Below, piece after piece: positions 52,549 to 62,262 of a stretch of DNA of 64,000 nt. Source of the DNA: Pedobacter chitinilyticus (GTDB lineage Bacteria > Bacteroidota > Bacteroidia > Sphingobacteriales > Sphingobacteriaceae); contig NZ_QMHN01000001.1 of assembly GCF_003313385.1 (NCBI RefSeq), positions 1,352,097 to 1,416,096 on the forward strand, read 5' to 3'. Numbering within the stretch: position 1 is the stretch's first letter; each line of letters opens with the position of its first letter. Made by a program: the position numbers and the translations under genes. The notes beneath the pieces were generated by a model. That model was given only the letters and a program-made list of their open reading frames with translations, was not told the DNA's origin and searched no databases.

Positions 52549-55500
52549 TTACGCTTGATTGTCTCCTGTTACTTCTAATCTATTTAAATACTCTGTAGGC
52601 ATACATCCATAATACTGTTTAAATGCGGTAGAAAAATAGGAAGGCGAATTGAAACCGCACATATAGGCTATTTGTGCAATGGTGTAGCGCTTAGATTTCA
52701 TCAGCTCTACGGCCTTGTTAAAACGGATGCGTTTTAAGAAATCTGTAGCAGACTCTCCTGTAATTGCTTTTAGCTTTAAATAGAGATTGGAACGACTCAT
52801 TCCTATTTCTCTACTAAATTTATCTACCGAAAATTCAGAATCTGAAAGATGTAATTCAATGATCGAAATGGCTTCTCTTAAAAACTCTTCGTCCAAGGTG
52901 TTAAAAGCTATATTTTCGGGAACAATTTCCTTGTTGGCTTGGTAATATTCCTTTAACCGTTTGCGTGACCGTAACAGATTATTAACTTTTGCCGCTAATA
53001 AATCTGTTGAAAAAGGCTTCGTTACATAATCATCTGCCCCCATTTCCAATCCTTTTAACTGTTGTTCTGTTTCGGTTTTAGCGGTTAAAAGAATGAAAGG
53101 GATATGGGAGGTGTTGATATTTTGCTTTACCCTTTTGCAAAAGTTTAGTCCGTCTATCTCTGGCATCATCACATCACTAATGATGAGGTCAAACTGCTGA
53201 TGTTCTAACATTTCTAACGCCTTTTTACCATCGTATGCTACATTTACATCATAGGTTTCGCTAAAGTAGTCCTGCAGGTAATTTACAATTTCCAAGTTAT
53301 CGTCTACCACTAGTAATTTAATGCTTTTATCACTTGTAGTAGGGGTAAAATGATCATCTTCTACTTTATCATTTTGATTCTCTACGCCATCTGGCACTAT
53401 AGAAAGCTCATAAACCTTGTTTTGTACAGGCAGGTCATTGAGATAATAAGAGTCGGCAATGGGCAACTCAACGGTAAAAACACTTCCTTGATTTGGCTGG
53501 CTCTCAACCGATATTTTTCCGTGGTGTAACATCACTAAGCTTTTTGTAAAAGCTAAGCCAACTCCCGAGCCCAAATTCACCTCTTTACCACTTACTTGAT
53601 AGAAACGGTCAAACACCTTCGTTAAATCTTCTTCATGAATGCCAATTCCAGTATCAGTTACCTTCATGGTCACATGATCACCTTTTCTAAAAACGTCAAT
53701 ACTGATGCTTTGACCATTTTGCGTGTACTTGAAAGCATTAGATAGGAGATTGAATAATATTTTCTCTACTGCATCACTATCAAAATTGAATAGTAGCCTG
53801 GCTTCGTTAGCATGATAGGTGTATTGGATATTGTTTTTATCTGCTAGCGGCTTAAAAGATTCATAGATTTCATGCACAAAACTAATCAGGTCTTTACGGC
53901 CCACTTTTAGCTGACGTGTACCCATTTCAGTTTTCCTAAACTCAAAAAGCTGATCGACCAGGTTATACAACCTTTTTGCATTGGTCAACATTAACTCGTG
54001 CTTTTTATGGATGGTTTTATCTAGCTGAGTATTTTTGGTAAGTTCTTCTAGCGGGGCTAAAATTAATGTCAATGGTGTACGTAGCTCGTGGGAAACGTTG
54101 GTAAAGAAATCCATTTTCACTTTGTTAATGTAACTCACCCTCTCCTTATCTACACGTTCAAGCTTTAGCTGATGCAATGTTCTAATTCTTTCTTTTATGA
54201 TTTTATAGGCGAAGTATCCCGCTGTTAGCAACACAACCGCCAATAACAAATAAAACCAAAAGGTATTATACCAAGGCGCAAGTATTACAATTTCCAACTG
54301 CCGTTCTGCACTTACTTCTCCATTTGGTCCTTCGGCTTTTACCAATAGTTTGTATTTTCCTGAAGGAAGATTACTGTAACTAATCTTGGGATCGTCGGTA
54401 CGTTGCCATGTGGCGTCAAATCCGTCTAATTTATAAAAGTAGTGCGTACGGTTGGTAGCAATGTAATTGAAGGAGTTAATGAAAATACTGAATTGCTTGT
54501 AATCTGAAGAAAATCTCAATGCTTGGGCCTGATCGATATGGTTGTCTAGAATATCAGTACCATCATCTGGAGATACTTTTTTATTGAATACCTCTAGCCC
54601 AGTAAAACTAAGCTTAAGTGGCAGCGAGCGTTGTTTGATAGCATTAGGATAAAAATAGGAAATGCCTTTTATCCCCCCAAAAAGCATCATACCATCTTTT
54701 GCTTTACAAAAAGAATACTCGTTGAATTGGTTGTTTTGCAAACCATCTGCTTCATAAAAGGATTGGCTATGTTTAGTATCTGGATTAAACCGCACTAGTC
54801 CCCTATTGGTAGAAATCCAAAGGTTACCTTCTTCATCAGGTAAAATGCCATATATGGTTCCTTGGATAAAGTCCTTCCGATGTGTGAAAGTCAAAAAAGA
54901 CCGCTTTACTTCATCATACAATGCCAAACCACCCCGTGTTCCAACCCAAATCCTCTTTTTTTGATCTTCTACAATACAATTTACGGCATCTTCTTTTAAC
55001 GAATTGTCTTCGATGTTACCAAACAACAAATTATCAGCATAAAATTGAGATACGCCATTGGTGGTTCCAATCCACATCCTATGGCTACTGTCTTCAAAAA
55101 GATAGGTAATTTCATCAGCATTTAAACGTTTACCTGCCCTATCTAAATGGATATGAGCGAAAGTTTGGGTTTGCGGCAAAAATTGATCGAGCCCAGACCT
55201 AGTCCCTACCCAAATCCGCCCTTTGTGATCTTTTAGCACACTATAAACCAAGTCTCCAGAAATACTATTGGGATCATTAGGTTGGTGTAAAAAACGTTTA
55301 ACATTGCCTGTTTTGGGATCAAGGATATTTAAGCCGCCGTTATGCGTACCAATCAATACGTGATCTTGATGATCAAAAGCGATAGACTTTATATTATTGG
55401 AGCTAAGCGTATTTGAATTACCTTCCTTAAAAGAATAACGGCTGATGGATTGATTGGACCTATTCCAATAATTTAGTCCTTTATCATTGGTTCCAATCCA

Positions 55501-56616
55501 AAAATTACCAGATTTATCCTCTTTAATGGCACTTATAACTTCATCGCTAAGTGATAATCGACCTGCGTTTTGTCCAAGTGAATTAAATTTAATATCGTTT
55601 TTATGATAATAGCTTATTCCAGCATAGAATGTACCCAGCCACATTCCATTTTGCTTATCCCTATAAATATAGCGCACCGAATTTTGTCCGATAGTATAAG
55701 GCTGCGAAATTTGATGGTAATGGTTTTCGAAAGCTAAAGTTTTGGTATTTAAGATTGATAAACCGTTAAAAGTGCCCAACCAGATATTTCCATCTGCATC
55801 CTCAGTAATGGTCCGTATATTATTATCTGACACACTATTTTTCCCCTGTGCATGCGTAAATCGACTGATTTGACCAGTTCCTTGGTGACGCCTGATCAAG
55901 CCATATCCCTCGGTAGCAATCCATAAGTGCTGACGATCAATATAAACGTCACTCACAAAGGGCCTTGCCACGCCAAGATCCAGTTTTGACAGTGCCCGTC
56001 CCTTTTCCTTAAGCATAAAGAGGCCCACATCTGTACCAAAAAGCAAGTTGTTTTTCCAATTGCCCACATAAGAAATCTTCTTAATTCCATTAGCTAAGGT
56101 ATTCAAGTCAACAGCTACAAACTGATCTTTTCCATTCGCTAACCGAAAAATATCTCCTGAGATGGAAACTGCCCAAATATTTTTCTGAGTATCTTCTGTA
56201 ATTGAGGAAATATACCATTCGCCTAAACTTTTCGGAAGCTTATAATTAACGAAGTTATCTTTCTTATAATCGTATCTACTTATTCCCTGGTTTCCACCCA
56301 CCCACAATCCGCCTTTTGCATCTAAATACAAACTTCGGATATAGTAAGATTGCAGACTGCTTTGCTCATTTTTAACTGGACTGTAAACTTTAAAATCTCT
56401 TCCATTGTAGCGGTTAAGTCCGTCTTGCGTACCTATCCAAATAAAACCGAGCGTGTCTTGTACAATGGTAAATCCAGTACTTTGAGAAAGGCCTTTATCT
56501 ACTGAAATATTTCTGAAATTTCGACTTTGCGCAACAACCTCTCCAAACTGAAGAAACCCAAAGCATAAGCAGGCGAAGAATATAAGCAGACGAGAAATAC
56601 CAGCAGAGTTTTTCAT
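52549..56616 (-). CDS. Hybrid two-component system (HTCS) glycan sensor-regulator
   Basis: 1355 aa, all parts of a two-component system in one chain. Signal peptide (to VVAQ, 30); periplasmic double propeller of two-component-regulator repeats (FIWIGTQDGLNRYNGRDF, IWVGTRSGLDQF, LWISTNRGLVRFNPD; about 35-700); Y_Y_Y domain (about 710-775); membrane helix near 782-805; HisKA with NVSHELRTPL (phospho-His about 842); HATPase with NLLSNAFKYT (about 958) and GSGVGLAFTKSL; receiver with LIISDVMMPEIDG (phospho-Asp about 1147) and TKPF; AraC HTH (1250-1350, IAQIAYMCGFNSPSYFSTAF-type). It binds an oligosaccharide in the periplasm and activates the nearby SusCD/sulfatase genes. Confidence 0.96.
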   Translation of the reverse strand: MKNSAGISRLLIFFACLCFGFLQFGEVVAQSRNFRNISVDKGLSQSTGFTIVQDTLGFIWIGTQDGLNRYNGRDFKVYSPVKNEQSSLQSYYIRSLYLDAKGGLWVGGNQGISRYDYKKDNFVNYKLPKSLGEWYISSITEDTQKNIWAVSISGDIFRLANGKDQFVAVDLNTLANGIKKISYVGNWKNNLLFGTDVGLFMLKEKGRALSKLDLGVARPFVSDVYIDRQHLWIATEGYGLIRRHQGTGQISRFTHAQGKNSVSDNNIRTITEDADGNIWLGTFNGLSILNTKTLAFENHYHQISQPYTIGQNSVRYIYRDKQNGMWLGTFYAGISYYHKNDIKFNSLGQNAGRLSLSDEVISAIKEDKSGNFWIGTNDKGLNYWNRSNQSISRYSFKEGNSNTLSSNNIKSIAFDHQDHVLIGTHNGGLNILDPKTGNVKRFLHQPNDPNSISGDLVYSVLKDHKGRIWVGTRSGLDQFLPQTQTFAHIHLDRAGKRLNADEITYLFEDSSHRMWIGTTNGVSQFYADNLLFGNIEDNSLKEDAVNCIVEDQKKRIWVGTRGGLALYDEVKRSFLTFTHRKDFIQGTIYGILPDEEGNLWISTNRGLVRFNPDTKHSQSFYEADGLQNNQFNEYSFCKAKDGMMLFGGIKGISYFYPNAIKQRSLPLKLSFTGLEVFNKKVSPDDGTDILDNHIDQAQALRFSSDYKQFSIFINSFNYIATNRTHYFYKLDGFDATWQRTDDPKISYSNLPSGKYKLLVKAEGPNGEVSAERQLEIVILAPWYNTFWFYLLLAVVLLTAGYFAYKIIKERIRTLHQLKLERVDKERVSYINKVKMDFFTNVSHELRTPLTLILAPLEELTKNTQLDKTIHKKHELMLTNAKRLYNLVDQLFEFRKTEMGTRQLKVGRKDLISFVHEIYESFKPLADKNNIQYTYHANEARLLFNFDSDAVEKILFNLLSNAFKYTQNGQSISIDVFRKGDHVTMKVTDTGIGIHEEDLTKVFDRFYQVSGKEVNLGSGVGLAFTKSLVMLHHGKISVESQPNQGSVFTVELPIADSYYLNDLPVQNKVYELSIVPDGVENQNDKVEDDHFTPTTSDKSIKLLVVDDNLEIVNYLQDYFSETYDVNVAYDGKKALEMLEHQQFDLIISDVMMPEIDGLNFCKRVKQNINTSHIPFILLTAKTETEQQLKGLEMGADDYVTKPFSTDLLAAKVNNLLRSRKRLKEYYQANKEIVPENIAFNTLDEEFLREAISIIELHLSDSEFSVDKFSREIGMSRSNLYLKLKAITGESATDFLKRIRFNKAVELMKSKRYTIAQIAYMCGFNSPSYFSTAFKQYYGCMPTEYLNRLEVTGDNQA

Positions 56617-56723
56617 TAACGATTATCTAAATTACACCTCATTACAATATACCGATATTATTTACTTCGAGTACCTTTTATCAAATTGCAAAGGCCAATT
56701 TTTCTATCAGCTTTTGCAAGGAT

Positions 56724-58361
56724 CTAGTTTCTTACAAATTTCTTATTTTCCGAGATATTATCTCCTGAAACTTTCAAGATAAAAATACCTGTATTCAAAT
56801 TTATTGGAATTTGTATCTCATTATTTCCAATGTTCACGTTTGCCGTCGTTTTAGCCATTACCTTTCCATTCATATCTACTACAGAGAAGGAAACATTCTT
56901 CACAGCATTTAAGGCTTTTATCTGTGCAATTACACCACTGGCATTACTGTTTACGGTAAGTGTTGTATTCAACAACTTAACATCTACAACTACTGGATCA
57001 AAAGTTTCAGCATTACCATTGTTATCTACCTGCTTTAATTGATAATAATTAGCTCCTGCAGCCGCATTAAAGTGCGTAAAATTATAATTTGCACCAGTTG
57101 GCGAAGTGGTAGGTCTTATGCCAATGGTAGTAAAATCTTTTCCATTTGTAGCATGCAATAGTTGAAACTCTTTACTGTTGGTTTCACTTGCTGTAGCCCA
57201 ATTTAATGAAACGCTATTACCTATTGCTTTACCAGAAAGGTTTTTAGAAAGAGTTACTGGAAGGGTTACTGTACTACCTGGTGTAAACGCTACTCCCCTA
57301 AAACCAGATCCAGTAGGTGAGGTTGCAAGAATGGTAACTGTGGCATTGGCATTTGATATGGCTGCATTATAAACGGTATTATCCACAATCTTAAGCAAGC
57401 TATTTGTGGTGTTGTTTGAAGTGACACCATATAGCGTAACTTTACCTGCCTCTAGTCTTCCAGATAAGCTCCTAAAGCCATTATCAGTAGCTGTTGTGGT
57501 ATTTCCATCTATCTTTCCAGCTGCAGTCCAACTTGCACCATTATCTGTAGAATAATATTTAAAAATACCATCAGCTGCTGTTGCGGTATTGGCTGCAACA
57601 GCCACGTACATGATTTTATTTGCCCCAAGATGAAAAATCACAAAGTCATGCGCATTATTTACTGTAAAGGTACTAGCAATAGTTGCTGCTGCTGTAGGCA
57701 TTTCTGTATCAAAACTACTTACACCCGAAGTAACCTGACTTGTGGCATATAATTTACCCTCATAAATTTTAACATCAATTGTATTTAGAGAGTTGATTAC
57801 CGTTGGTGAAGTTAAAGTTCCTGATGTAGGATTATAAACCGAATATTTGATACCAGAACCGTGGCCAGCTAAATAAACACCATAGGTACCACCACTTAAA
57901 GCATAAGCCAAAGCTGAACGGTTAACGTTCGTTCCACTATGGGCATCAGTAGTGATCTTGGTTGCTGTTCTGGAAGCATTGATCGCAACAAAGGTTCTGT
58001 TTAAAGCTCCTGCTGCAAACAATTCGGTTGTAGCTGGCGTAGTGCTAGGCAAAGTATTATAGCCATAAAGCGTTAGCAACTGATTATCCGTAGAAAGATT
58101 TAAGTAAGCAGTTGCCTGGTTGCTTGCAGAGCCATAAGGCAAATAGAAATCGTTACCACTACCTGTGTTAGAGATATTGGTAGAAGAGACAACAGCCCCA
58201 CCAGAAGCTGCATACTCTTCTAAGCTAACTGTGGCTACCCTACCATAGCCCGATAGGCTAGTTAGCTTTAGTACCACCACATTATCTGCGGTGAGGTTTT
58301 GAGCTTTTGCCTGTAGTAATGCCATTGCAAAAGCGAAACAAGTAAGTAAAGTTTTTCTCAT
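56724..58361 (-). CDS. Secreted T9SS type A sorting-domain protein, propeller-like N-terminus
   Basis: 545 aa; signal peptide ending QAKAQ. Residues about 22-370 are Thr/Ala/Ser-rich beta repeats resembling the DUF4623-type propeller (VVVLKLTSLSGYGRVATVSL, VDVKIYEGKLYATSQVTSGV-like strands, GIFKYYSTDNGASWTAAGKI). An Fn3-like module follows (LNWATASETNSKEFQLLHAT, NYYQLKQVDNNGNAE), then the sorting tail (FSVVDMNGKVMAKTTANVNI, LNTGIFILKVSGD, ending KKFVRN). It lies between the sulfatase and the hybrid sensor and is probably a surface glycan-binding or structural protein. No catalytic motif seen. Confidence 0.8.
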   Translation of the reverse strand: MRKTLLTCFAFAMALLQAKAQNLTADNVVVLKLTSLSGYGRVATVSLEEYAASGGAVVSSTNISNTGSGNDFYLPYGSASNQATAYLNLSTDNQLLTLYGYNTLPSTTPATTELFAAGALNRTFVAINASRTATKITTDAHSGTNVNRSALAYALSGGTYGVYLAGHGSGIKYSVYNPTSGTLTSPTVINSLNTIDVKIYEGKLYATSQVTSGVSSFDTEMPTAAATIASTFTVNNAHDFVIFHLGANKIMYVAVAANTATAADGIFKYYSTDNGASWTAAGKIDGNTTTATDNGFRSLSGRLEAGKVTLYGVTSNNTTNSLLKIVDNTVYNAAISNANATVTILATSPTGSGFRGVAFTPGSTVTLPVTLSKNLSGKAIGNSVSLNWATASETNSKEFQLLHATNGKDFTTIGIRPTTSPTGANYNFTHFNAAAGANYYQLKQVDNNGNAETFDPVVVDVKLLNTTLTVNSNASGVIAQIKALNAVKNVSFSVVDMNGKVMAKTTANVNIGNNEIQIPINLNTGIFILKVSGDNISENKKFVRN

Positions 58362-58460
58362 GTAAGATTTAATTATGGTTAAAAAGAAATTCCTTGAAAA
58401 ACCTCGAAAGGCTTTAACCTAAAATTATAAGCTTACCTACAATAAGAGTTTTGAATTTGA

Positions 58461-58495
58461 TTAAATCTCATTCAATTTGGTTGAATGAGATTTAA
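58461..58495. promoter_or_regulatory. Perfect 15-bp inverted repeat upstream of the T9SS protein gene
   Basis: TTAAATCTCATTCAA, loop TTTGG, TTGAATGAGATTTAA. It lies 100 bases before the start at 58361 and 90 bases after the sulfatase stop. It may act as a regulator-binding operator or as a terminator/attenuator between the two genes; no U-run follows directly. Confidence 0.6.
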
Positions 58496-58555
58496 AACAA
58501 GCTTTACGTTAGTAAAATCGTTGTATACACGAAGTAAATCTTTATTTCCTAAGGT

Positions 58556-58582
58556 GTGTATTTGCTTTTAAAAGCAATACAC
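58556..58582 (-). terminator. Hairpin directly after the sulfatase stop
   Basis: GTGTATTTGCTTTT pairs with AAAAGCAATACAC (one bulged base), 2 bases after the stop codon at 58585. An imperfect terminator or 3'-end stabilising hairpin. Confidence 0.5.
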
Positions 58583-58584
58583 AA

Positions 58585-59970
58585 TTACAATGCTTTTGCA
58601 AAATTATCACCATTGGTGTTACACCATTTTTTCAAATAAGTACGCATTTGAATTAGCTTCTTTTTGTGCGTAGCACTAACAGCTAGATTGGTTATTTCAC
58701 CAGGATCTTTGACCAAATCGAATAGCTGTTCCCTGATATTACCTTTGTCGTAAACGATGTACTTAAAGTCTTTTGTAATTACTGCTCTGCCATTAATGCC
58801 CAACAACTCTTCGTTATCTGCAAAAGCAGTTTCAATCACCAGCGTATCCCGAAGGTTTTTACTTGGGTTGGCAATTTTCTTGCTAATGTCTACCCCTTTC
58901 AAAGTACGAGGTCTTTCTATTCCAGCAAATCCACAAATGGTTGGAATAATATCCGTACCATTACAAACAAGCATATCGTCCACACGCGGTTTCCACTGTC
59001 CTAGTTTGGAGATGATAAAAGGTACTTTTGCGGACTCTTCATAAAGCACTTGCTTTTGGTTCCAGCTATGTCCAGCATAACCATCACCGTGGTCGGCAGT
59101 AAAAATAATGATGGTATTTTTTTCTACGCCGTATTTCTTTAGGGAAGCCAACACCATTGCTATGTAGTTATCCACTTTCTCTACCAAACGATTATAGGCC
59201 CAACGATATTGCCGCCATTGATCGGCTGTCCAGTCAACACTTGGATAAGTACGAAAGCTCACTTTCTGCTGTTTCCTAATCATTTCTGGCTCATGTGCTG
59301 GCTTTTTCCAATTGGCTGGTAGTTGAGGACATAAGTGAGCAGGTGGCGCATCTTCCAATACATCCATTTTTAGGGTCTCACCCCTAGCCCATTCGCATAT
59401 ATCATGTGGATTTAAAAATGAAGCGACCAATAAGAAAGGATTGCTTTTGTTTTCTTTAATAAAACGGGCACAATAAGCAGGTGTTCCTGCATCGTTATAA
59501 TCTAAAAAATTGGTATTCTGTATAAATTCGAAACCGTGCTGGCTCACCTTAGCGGCAGGTACTGGCAAATGCCACTTACCTACATAGCCTGTTTTGTATC
59601 CGCCATTCTGGAAAATCTTGCCCATCATTAATAAGCTGTCTGGCCATTGTCCGTCTTTCTCTGGTGCATTACCAACAAAGCCAGTTTCAGATGGCATTTT
59701 ACCACTAAAGATAGCTGTACGTGATGGCGTGCATAGGGGTTGTGCACAATAAGCTTTGTTAAAACGCACACCGTTAGCAGCCAGTTTATCCATAGCAGGC
59801 GTGCGCAAGTCTTTATTTCCCGCATTACTCATGGCGTCAGCGGTGTGCTGATCTGTCATAATGATTAGGATATTCGGCCTTTCTGGCTGCTGTCCTTTCA
59901 CATTAACAGCTAGTGCTATTAGTAAAAAACAAATCGCTAATCGTAATTTACATCTAACGGTTACCTGCAT
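58585..59970 (-). CDS. Exported type I sulfatase
   Basis: 461 aa, signal peptide (about 1-26, ending VKGQ). The formylglycine motif is PLCTPSRTA with Cys80-T-P-S-Arg84 (C-x-P-S-R), so a maturase converting Cys to formylglycine is needed elsewhere in the genome. Metal and active-site motifs: PNILIIMTDQHTAD (Asp40), GYKTGYVGKWHLP (Lys-Trp-His), IIIFTADHGDGYAGH. Size and the GKWHL block fit the S1 family; the subfamily cannot be fixed by eye. It probably removes O-sulfate from a glycan before uptake. Same strand and close to SusCD. Confidence 0.93.
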   Translation of the reverse strand: MQVTVRCKLRLAICFLLIALAVNVKGQQPERPNILIIMTDQHTADAMSNAGNKDLRTPAMDKLAANGVRFNKAYCAQPLCTPSRTAIFSGKMPSETGFVGNAPEKDGQWPDSLLMMGKIFQNGGYKTGYVGKWHLPVPAAKVSQHGFEFIQNTNFLDYNDAGTPAYCARFIKENKSNPFLLVASFLNPHDICEWARGETLKMDVLEDAPPAHLCPQLPANWKKPAHEPEMIRKQQKVSFRTYPSVDWTADQWRQYRWAYNRLVEKVDNYIAMVLASLKKYGVEKNTIIIFTADHGDGYAGHSWNQKQVLYEESAKVPFIISKLGQWKPRVDDMLVCNGTDIIPTICGFAGIERPRTLKGVDISKKIANPSKNLRDTLVIETAFADNEELLGINGRAVITKDFKYIVYDKGNIREQLFDLVKDPGEITNLAVSATHKKKLIQMRTYLKKWCNTNGDNFAKAL

Positions 59971-59994
59971 ATTTTTATTTATTGATATTTAAAC

Positions 59995-60027
59995 AGCTTG
60001 TCCAAAAATTTGCGTAGTGGACAAGCT
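59995..60027. other. Stem-loop at the stop codon of the small exported protein
   Basis: AGCTTGTCC and GGACAAGCT (perfect 9-base arms, 15-base loop). The right arm overlaps the stop codon at 60026-60028. No U-run follows on the transcribed strand (GTTTAAATAT), so likely an mRNA processing or partial termination site between this gene and the sulfatase. Confidence 0.55.
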
Positions 60028-60373
60028 AGTTAGATTTCACCTTCTGTTTTTCTCTTAATTCAGCTGTGAATTCTTTCCAAGCTTTCACTTGCTCTGGAGT
60101 TAAAATTTCCAGTTCTTTAGCTCTCATATTTTTTAAAAAATCGGCTAATTTCTCTTTCTTTTGCACCTCGTTTAAAGTGGCATCTTCACGAATAGCTTTC
60201 TGCCCCTTGCCACTTTCGGCAATTACATCGTGCATCGCTTTACGGCTTTCATCGCTTAGTTTCATCACTGTAAACATCGAGTCCCTCAATTCTTTCATGC
60301 CTTTTGGCTTGGTTTGTGCGGAAGCGGTTAAAGCACAAATGAATGCCAGTACCACTAAAAAGCTCTTTTTCAT
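60026..60373 (-). CDS. Small exported helical protein (Spy/DUF4890-like)
   Basis: 115 aa: signal peptide (to TASAQ, 20) and a wholly helical, charged mature part (MKELRDSMFTVMKLSDESRK, KEKLADFLKNMRAKELEILT, PEQVKAWKEFTAELREKQK). The pattern of paired helices with LTPEQ-xx-W recalls the Spy/CpxP-like and DUF4890 periplasmic proteins that act as chaperones or stress sensors. It sits between SusD (18 bases) and the sulfatase, so it may serve the folding or export of locus products. Assignment by pattern only. Confidence 0.7.
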   Translation of the reverse strand: MKKSFLVVLAFICALTASAQTKPKGMKELRDSMFTVMKLSDESRKAMHDVIAESGKGQKAIREDATLNEVQKKEKLADFLKNMRAKELEILTPEQVKAWKEFTAELREKQKVKSN

Positions 60374-60391
60374 CAGTTATAAATTTTAAGG

Positions 60392-62245
60392 TTAGTAATT
60401 AGGATTTTGCCTGGTGATACTTTTGTTTACATCTAATTCATTTTGCGGCAATGGATAAAGCTCATGTCTACCAGGCACAAAATTGGCGAATGCTACATAA
60501 AAATAAGTACTTCTGATGGCCTTTAGATTATCATTGGTTTCTTTGATTTTAGTCGCCAACTTGTTCCATCTAACCAAATCAGAACGACGCATACCTTCAA
60601 AAGCAAGTTCAAACGCTCTTTCATTAAAAACTGCGGTAAAAAAGTCGTCCTTATTCAAACCTGTTGGTAAATCTGGCTGAATAATGCTCGCTATTGCTGT
60701 GGCACCAGTGCCGTTACCGCCAGTAATTGTTACCGTTGGTACAGAAGTATAGTTTGCACCGAAATTGGTCATCACGATACCTGTTACCCTACCCGAAGAA
60801 ATTGTTGCTGTTGCTGTAGCACCAGTACCGCCACCGCCAGTAATCGTTACGGTAGGTATGGCCGTATATCCCGTTCCAGCGGTGCTTAAGGTTACGTTCA
60901 CCCTGTTGTTATAAAGGTCTTTTCCAAACCCCCTTCTTCTAACCGTGTTAATGGCTTCATAAGCCAATTGATTGGGTCCGTTGTTCAGTTCATTTTCTAC
61001 CTCGGCCCTCATTAGCAGTACATCCGAATATCTTAACACCACGTAATTGATATGGGTATATTGTCTTTCTGTTGTAGTGGTGTTCACTTGGTATTCGCGG
61101 CTCCACTTTGCCGTCGACCAGTTTTGATCATTGTTTCCTGTAAGCGGCACCCTTGCCCCAGCCGCGTTGATATTATAGGTTGCAATGGAGAAGTCTCTTC
61201 TGATATCTCCTGTTTGAAAACTATTGTAAAAAGTTCTGGTGGCTACACATCTTGCTGCCACGCTACCATATACGCCATTAGCAGTTTGTACACCGTTCCA
61301 TATGCCGATGTAAGATGCATTTCCCCTGTTTCCAGAAGGATTATAAAAAGCGACTTCGAATAAATTTTCTGTAGGCTCAAATTTATGTTGGCATTGGTTT
61401 TTGAAAACTAGCGTATAATCGGTATTTAACTTGTAAAGGGTACTTCCAATAACATCATTGATGTGCTTTTGAGCTAATTGATAATATTCTTTATAATTAT
61501 CTGGGCGTTTTGCCTGTCCATCTGCTCTTAACGAATATCCACCAGCAAACAATGCTACCCTAGCCAACATTGCTTTGGCAGCCCATTTATTGATACGCTC
61601 GTTGGTTGGCAAAGTTGCTGGCAGCAGTTCTGCAGCTTCCTCCATATCTTTGATGACCTGCGTATAAATTACATACCTATCGGTAAGACCAAGCTTAAGA
61701 TTGTCTCCAGTTTGTGAGCTTTTTGTTTTGAAGGGTACATCGCCCCAAAAGCGCACCAATTCAGAATAATAAAATCCACGCAGAAATTTGGCTTCTCCCA
61801 ACATTCTGTTCAATTCTGTCTTTTCTGCAGCTGTACCATTAGTAAACTGGCTCATTTGCGGGATTTTTTCTATCACCACATTTGCCCTATCTATACCTTT
61901 ATACAATGCGCTCCAAACGGTGTAAAAAATAGCAGTACCAGCCGCACCTTTATAGTGTGGCACCATTCGCCATTCATCAGAAGTATCTCCAGAAACCTGA
62001 CCAATATCCGTATCATTATCAAAAACCTGTGGAATATACCATCCATAAGTATCTAACGACGACATGATTTCGTACACGCCTAAGGTAGCCATATACGCTT
62101 CATTAGTATCATTAAAAAAATTGGCTGATGTAAAGGTAGAATAAGGGTCTGCATCTAATGCCTTTTTACATGAGGTGATGCAAAGTAAACCAACCAACAA
62201 ACCCGTAGCCAGTACTCCTTTAAAGTAAAATATCTTGCTTTTCAT
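60392..62245 (-). CDS. SusD/RagB lipoprotein with a repeat insertion
   Basis: 617 aa; lipobox ITSC (Cys26). Family blocks: [80 protein letters not shown] and the C-terminal [32 protein letters not shown]. Between the last two groups, where relatives have a short loop, about 70 residues are inserted (about 450-519): two copies of a [20 protein letters not shown]-like unit. The protein is correspondingly longer than most relatives. It pairs with the SusC 17 bases upstream. Confidence 0.93.
   Translation of the reverse strand: MKSKIFYFKGVLATGLLVGLLCITSCKKALDADPYSTFTSANFFNDTNEAYMATLGVYEIMSSLDTYGWYIPQVFDNDTDIGQVSGDTSDEWRMVPHYKGAAGTAIFYTVWSALYKGIDRANVVIEKIPQMSQFTNGTAAEKTELNRMLGEAKFLRGFYYSELVRFWGDVPFKTKSSQTGDNLKLGLTDRYVIYTQVIKDMEEAAELLPATLPTNERINKWAAKAMLARVALFAGGYSLRADGQAKRPDNYKEYYQLAQKHINDVIGSTLYKLNTDYTLVFKNQCQHKFEPTENLFEVAFYNPSGNRGNASYIGIWNGVQTANGVYGSVAARCVATRTFYNSFQTGDIRRDFSIATYNINAAGARVPLTGNNDQNWSTAKWSREYQVNTTTTERQYTHINYVVLRYSDVLLMRAEVENELNNGPNQLAYEAINTVRRRGFGKDLYNNRVNVTLSTAGTGYTAIPTVTITGGGGTGATATATISSGRVTGIVMTNFGANYTSVPTVTITGGNGTGATAIASIIQPDLPTGLNKDDFFTAVFNERAFELAFEGMRRSDLVRWNKLATKIKETNDNLKAIRSTYFYVAFANFVPGRHELYPLPQNELDVNKSITRQNPNY
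60690..60895 (-). repeat. Internal tandem repeat inside susD (PTVTITGG units)
   Basis: Two units coding for [20 protein letters not shown] and [20 protein letters not shown], separated by [15 protein letters not shown]. The DNA of the units is clearly similar. The Gly/Thr/Ala composition differs from the rest of the gene. Confidence 0.8.
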
Positions 62246-62262
62246 TTTTAAATCAATTTTGG

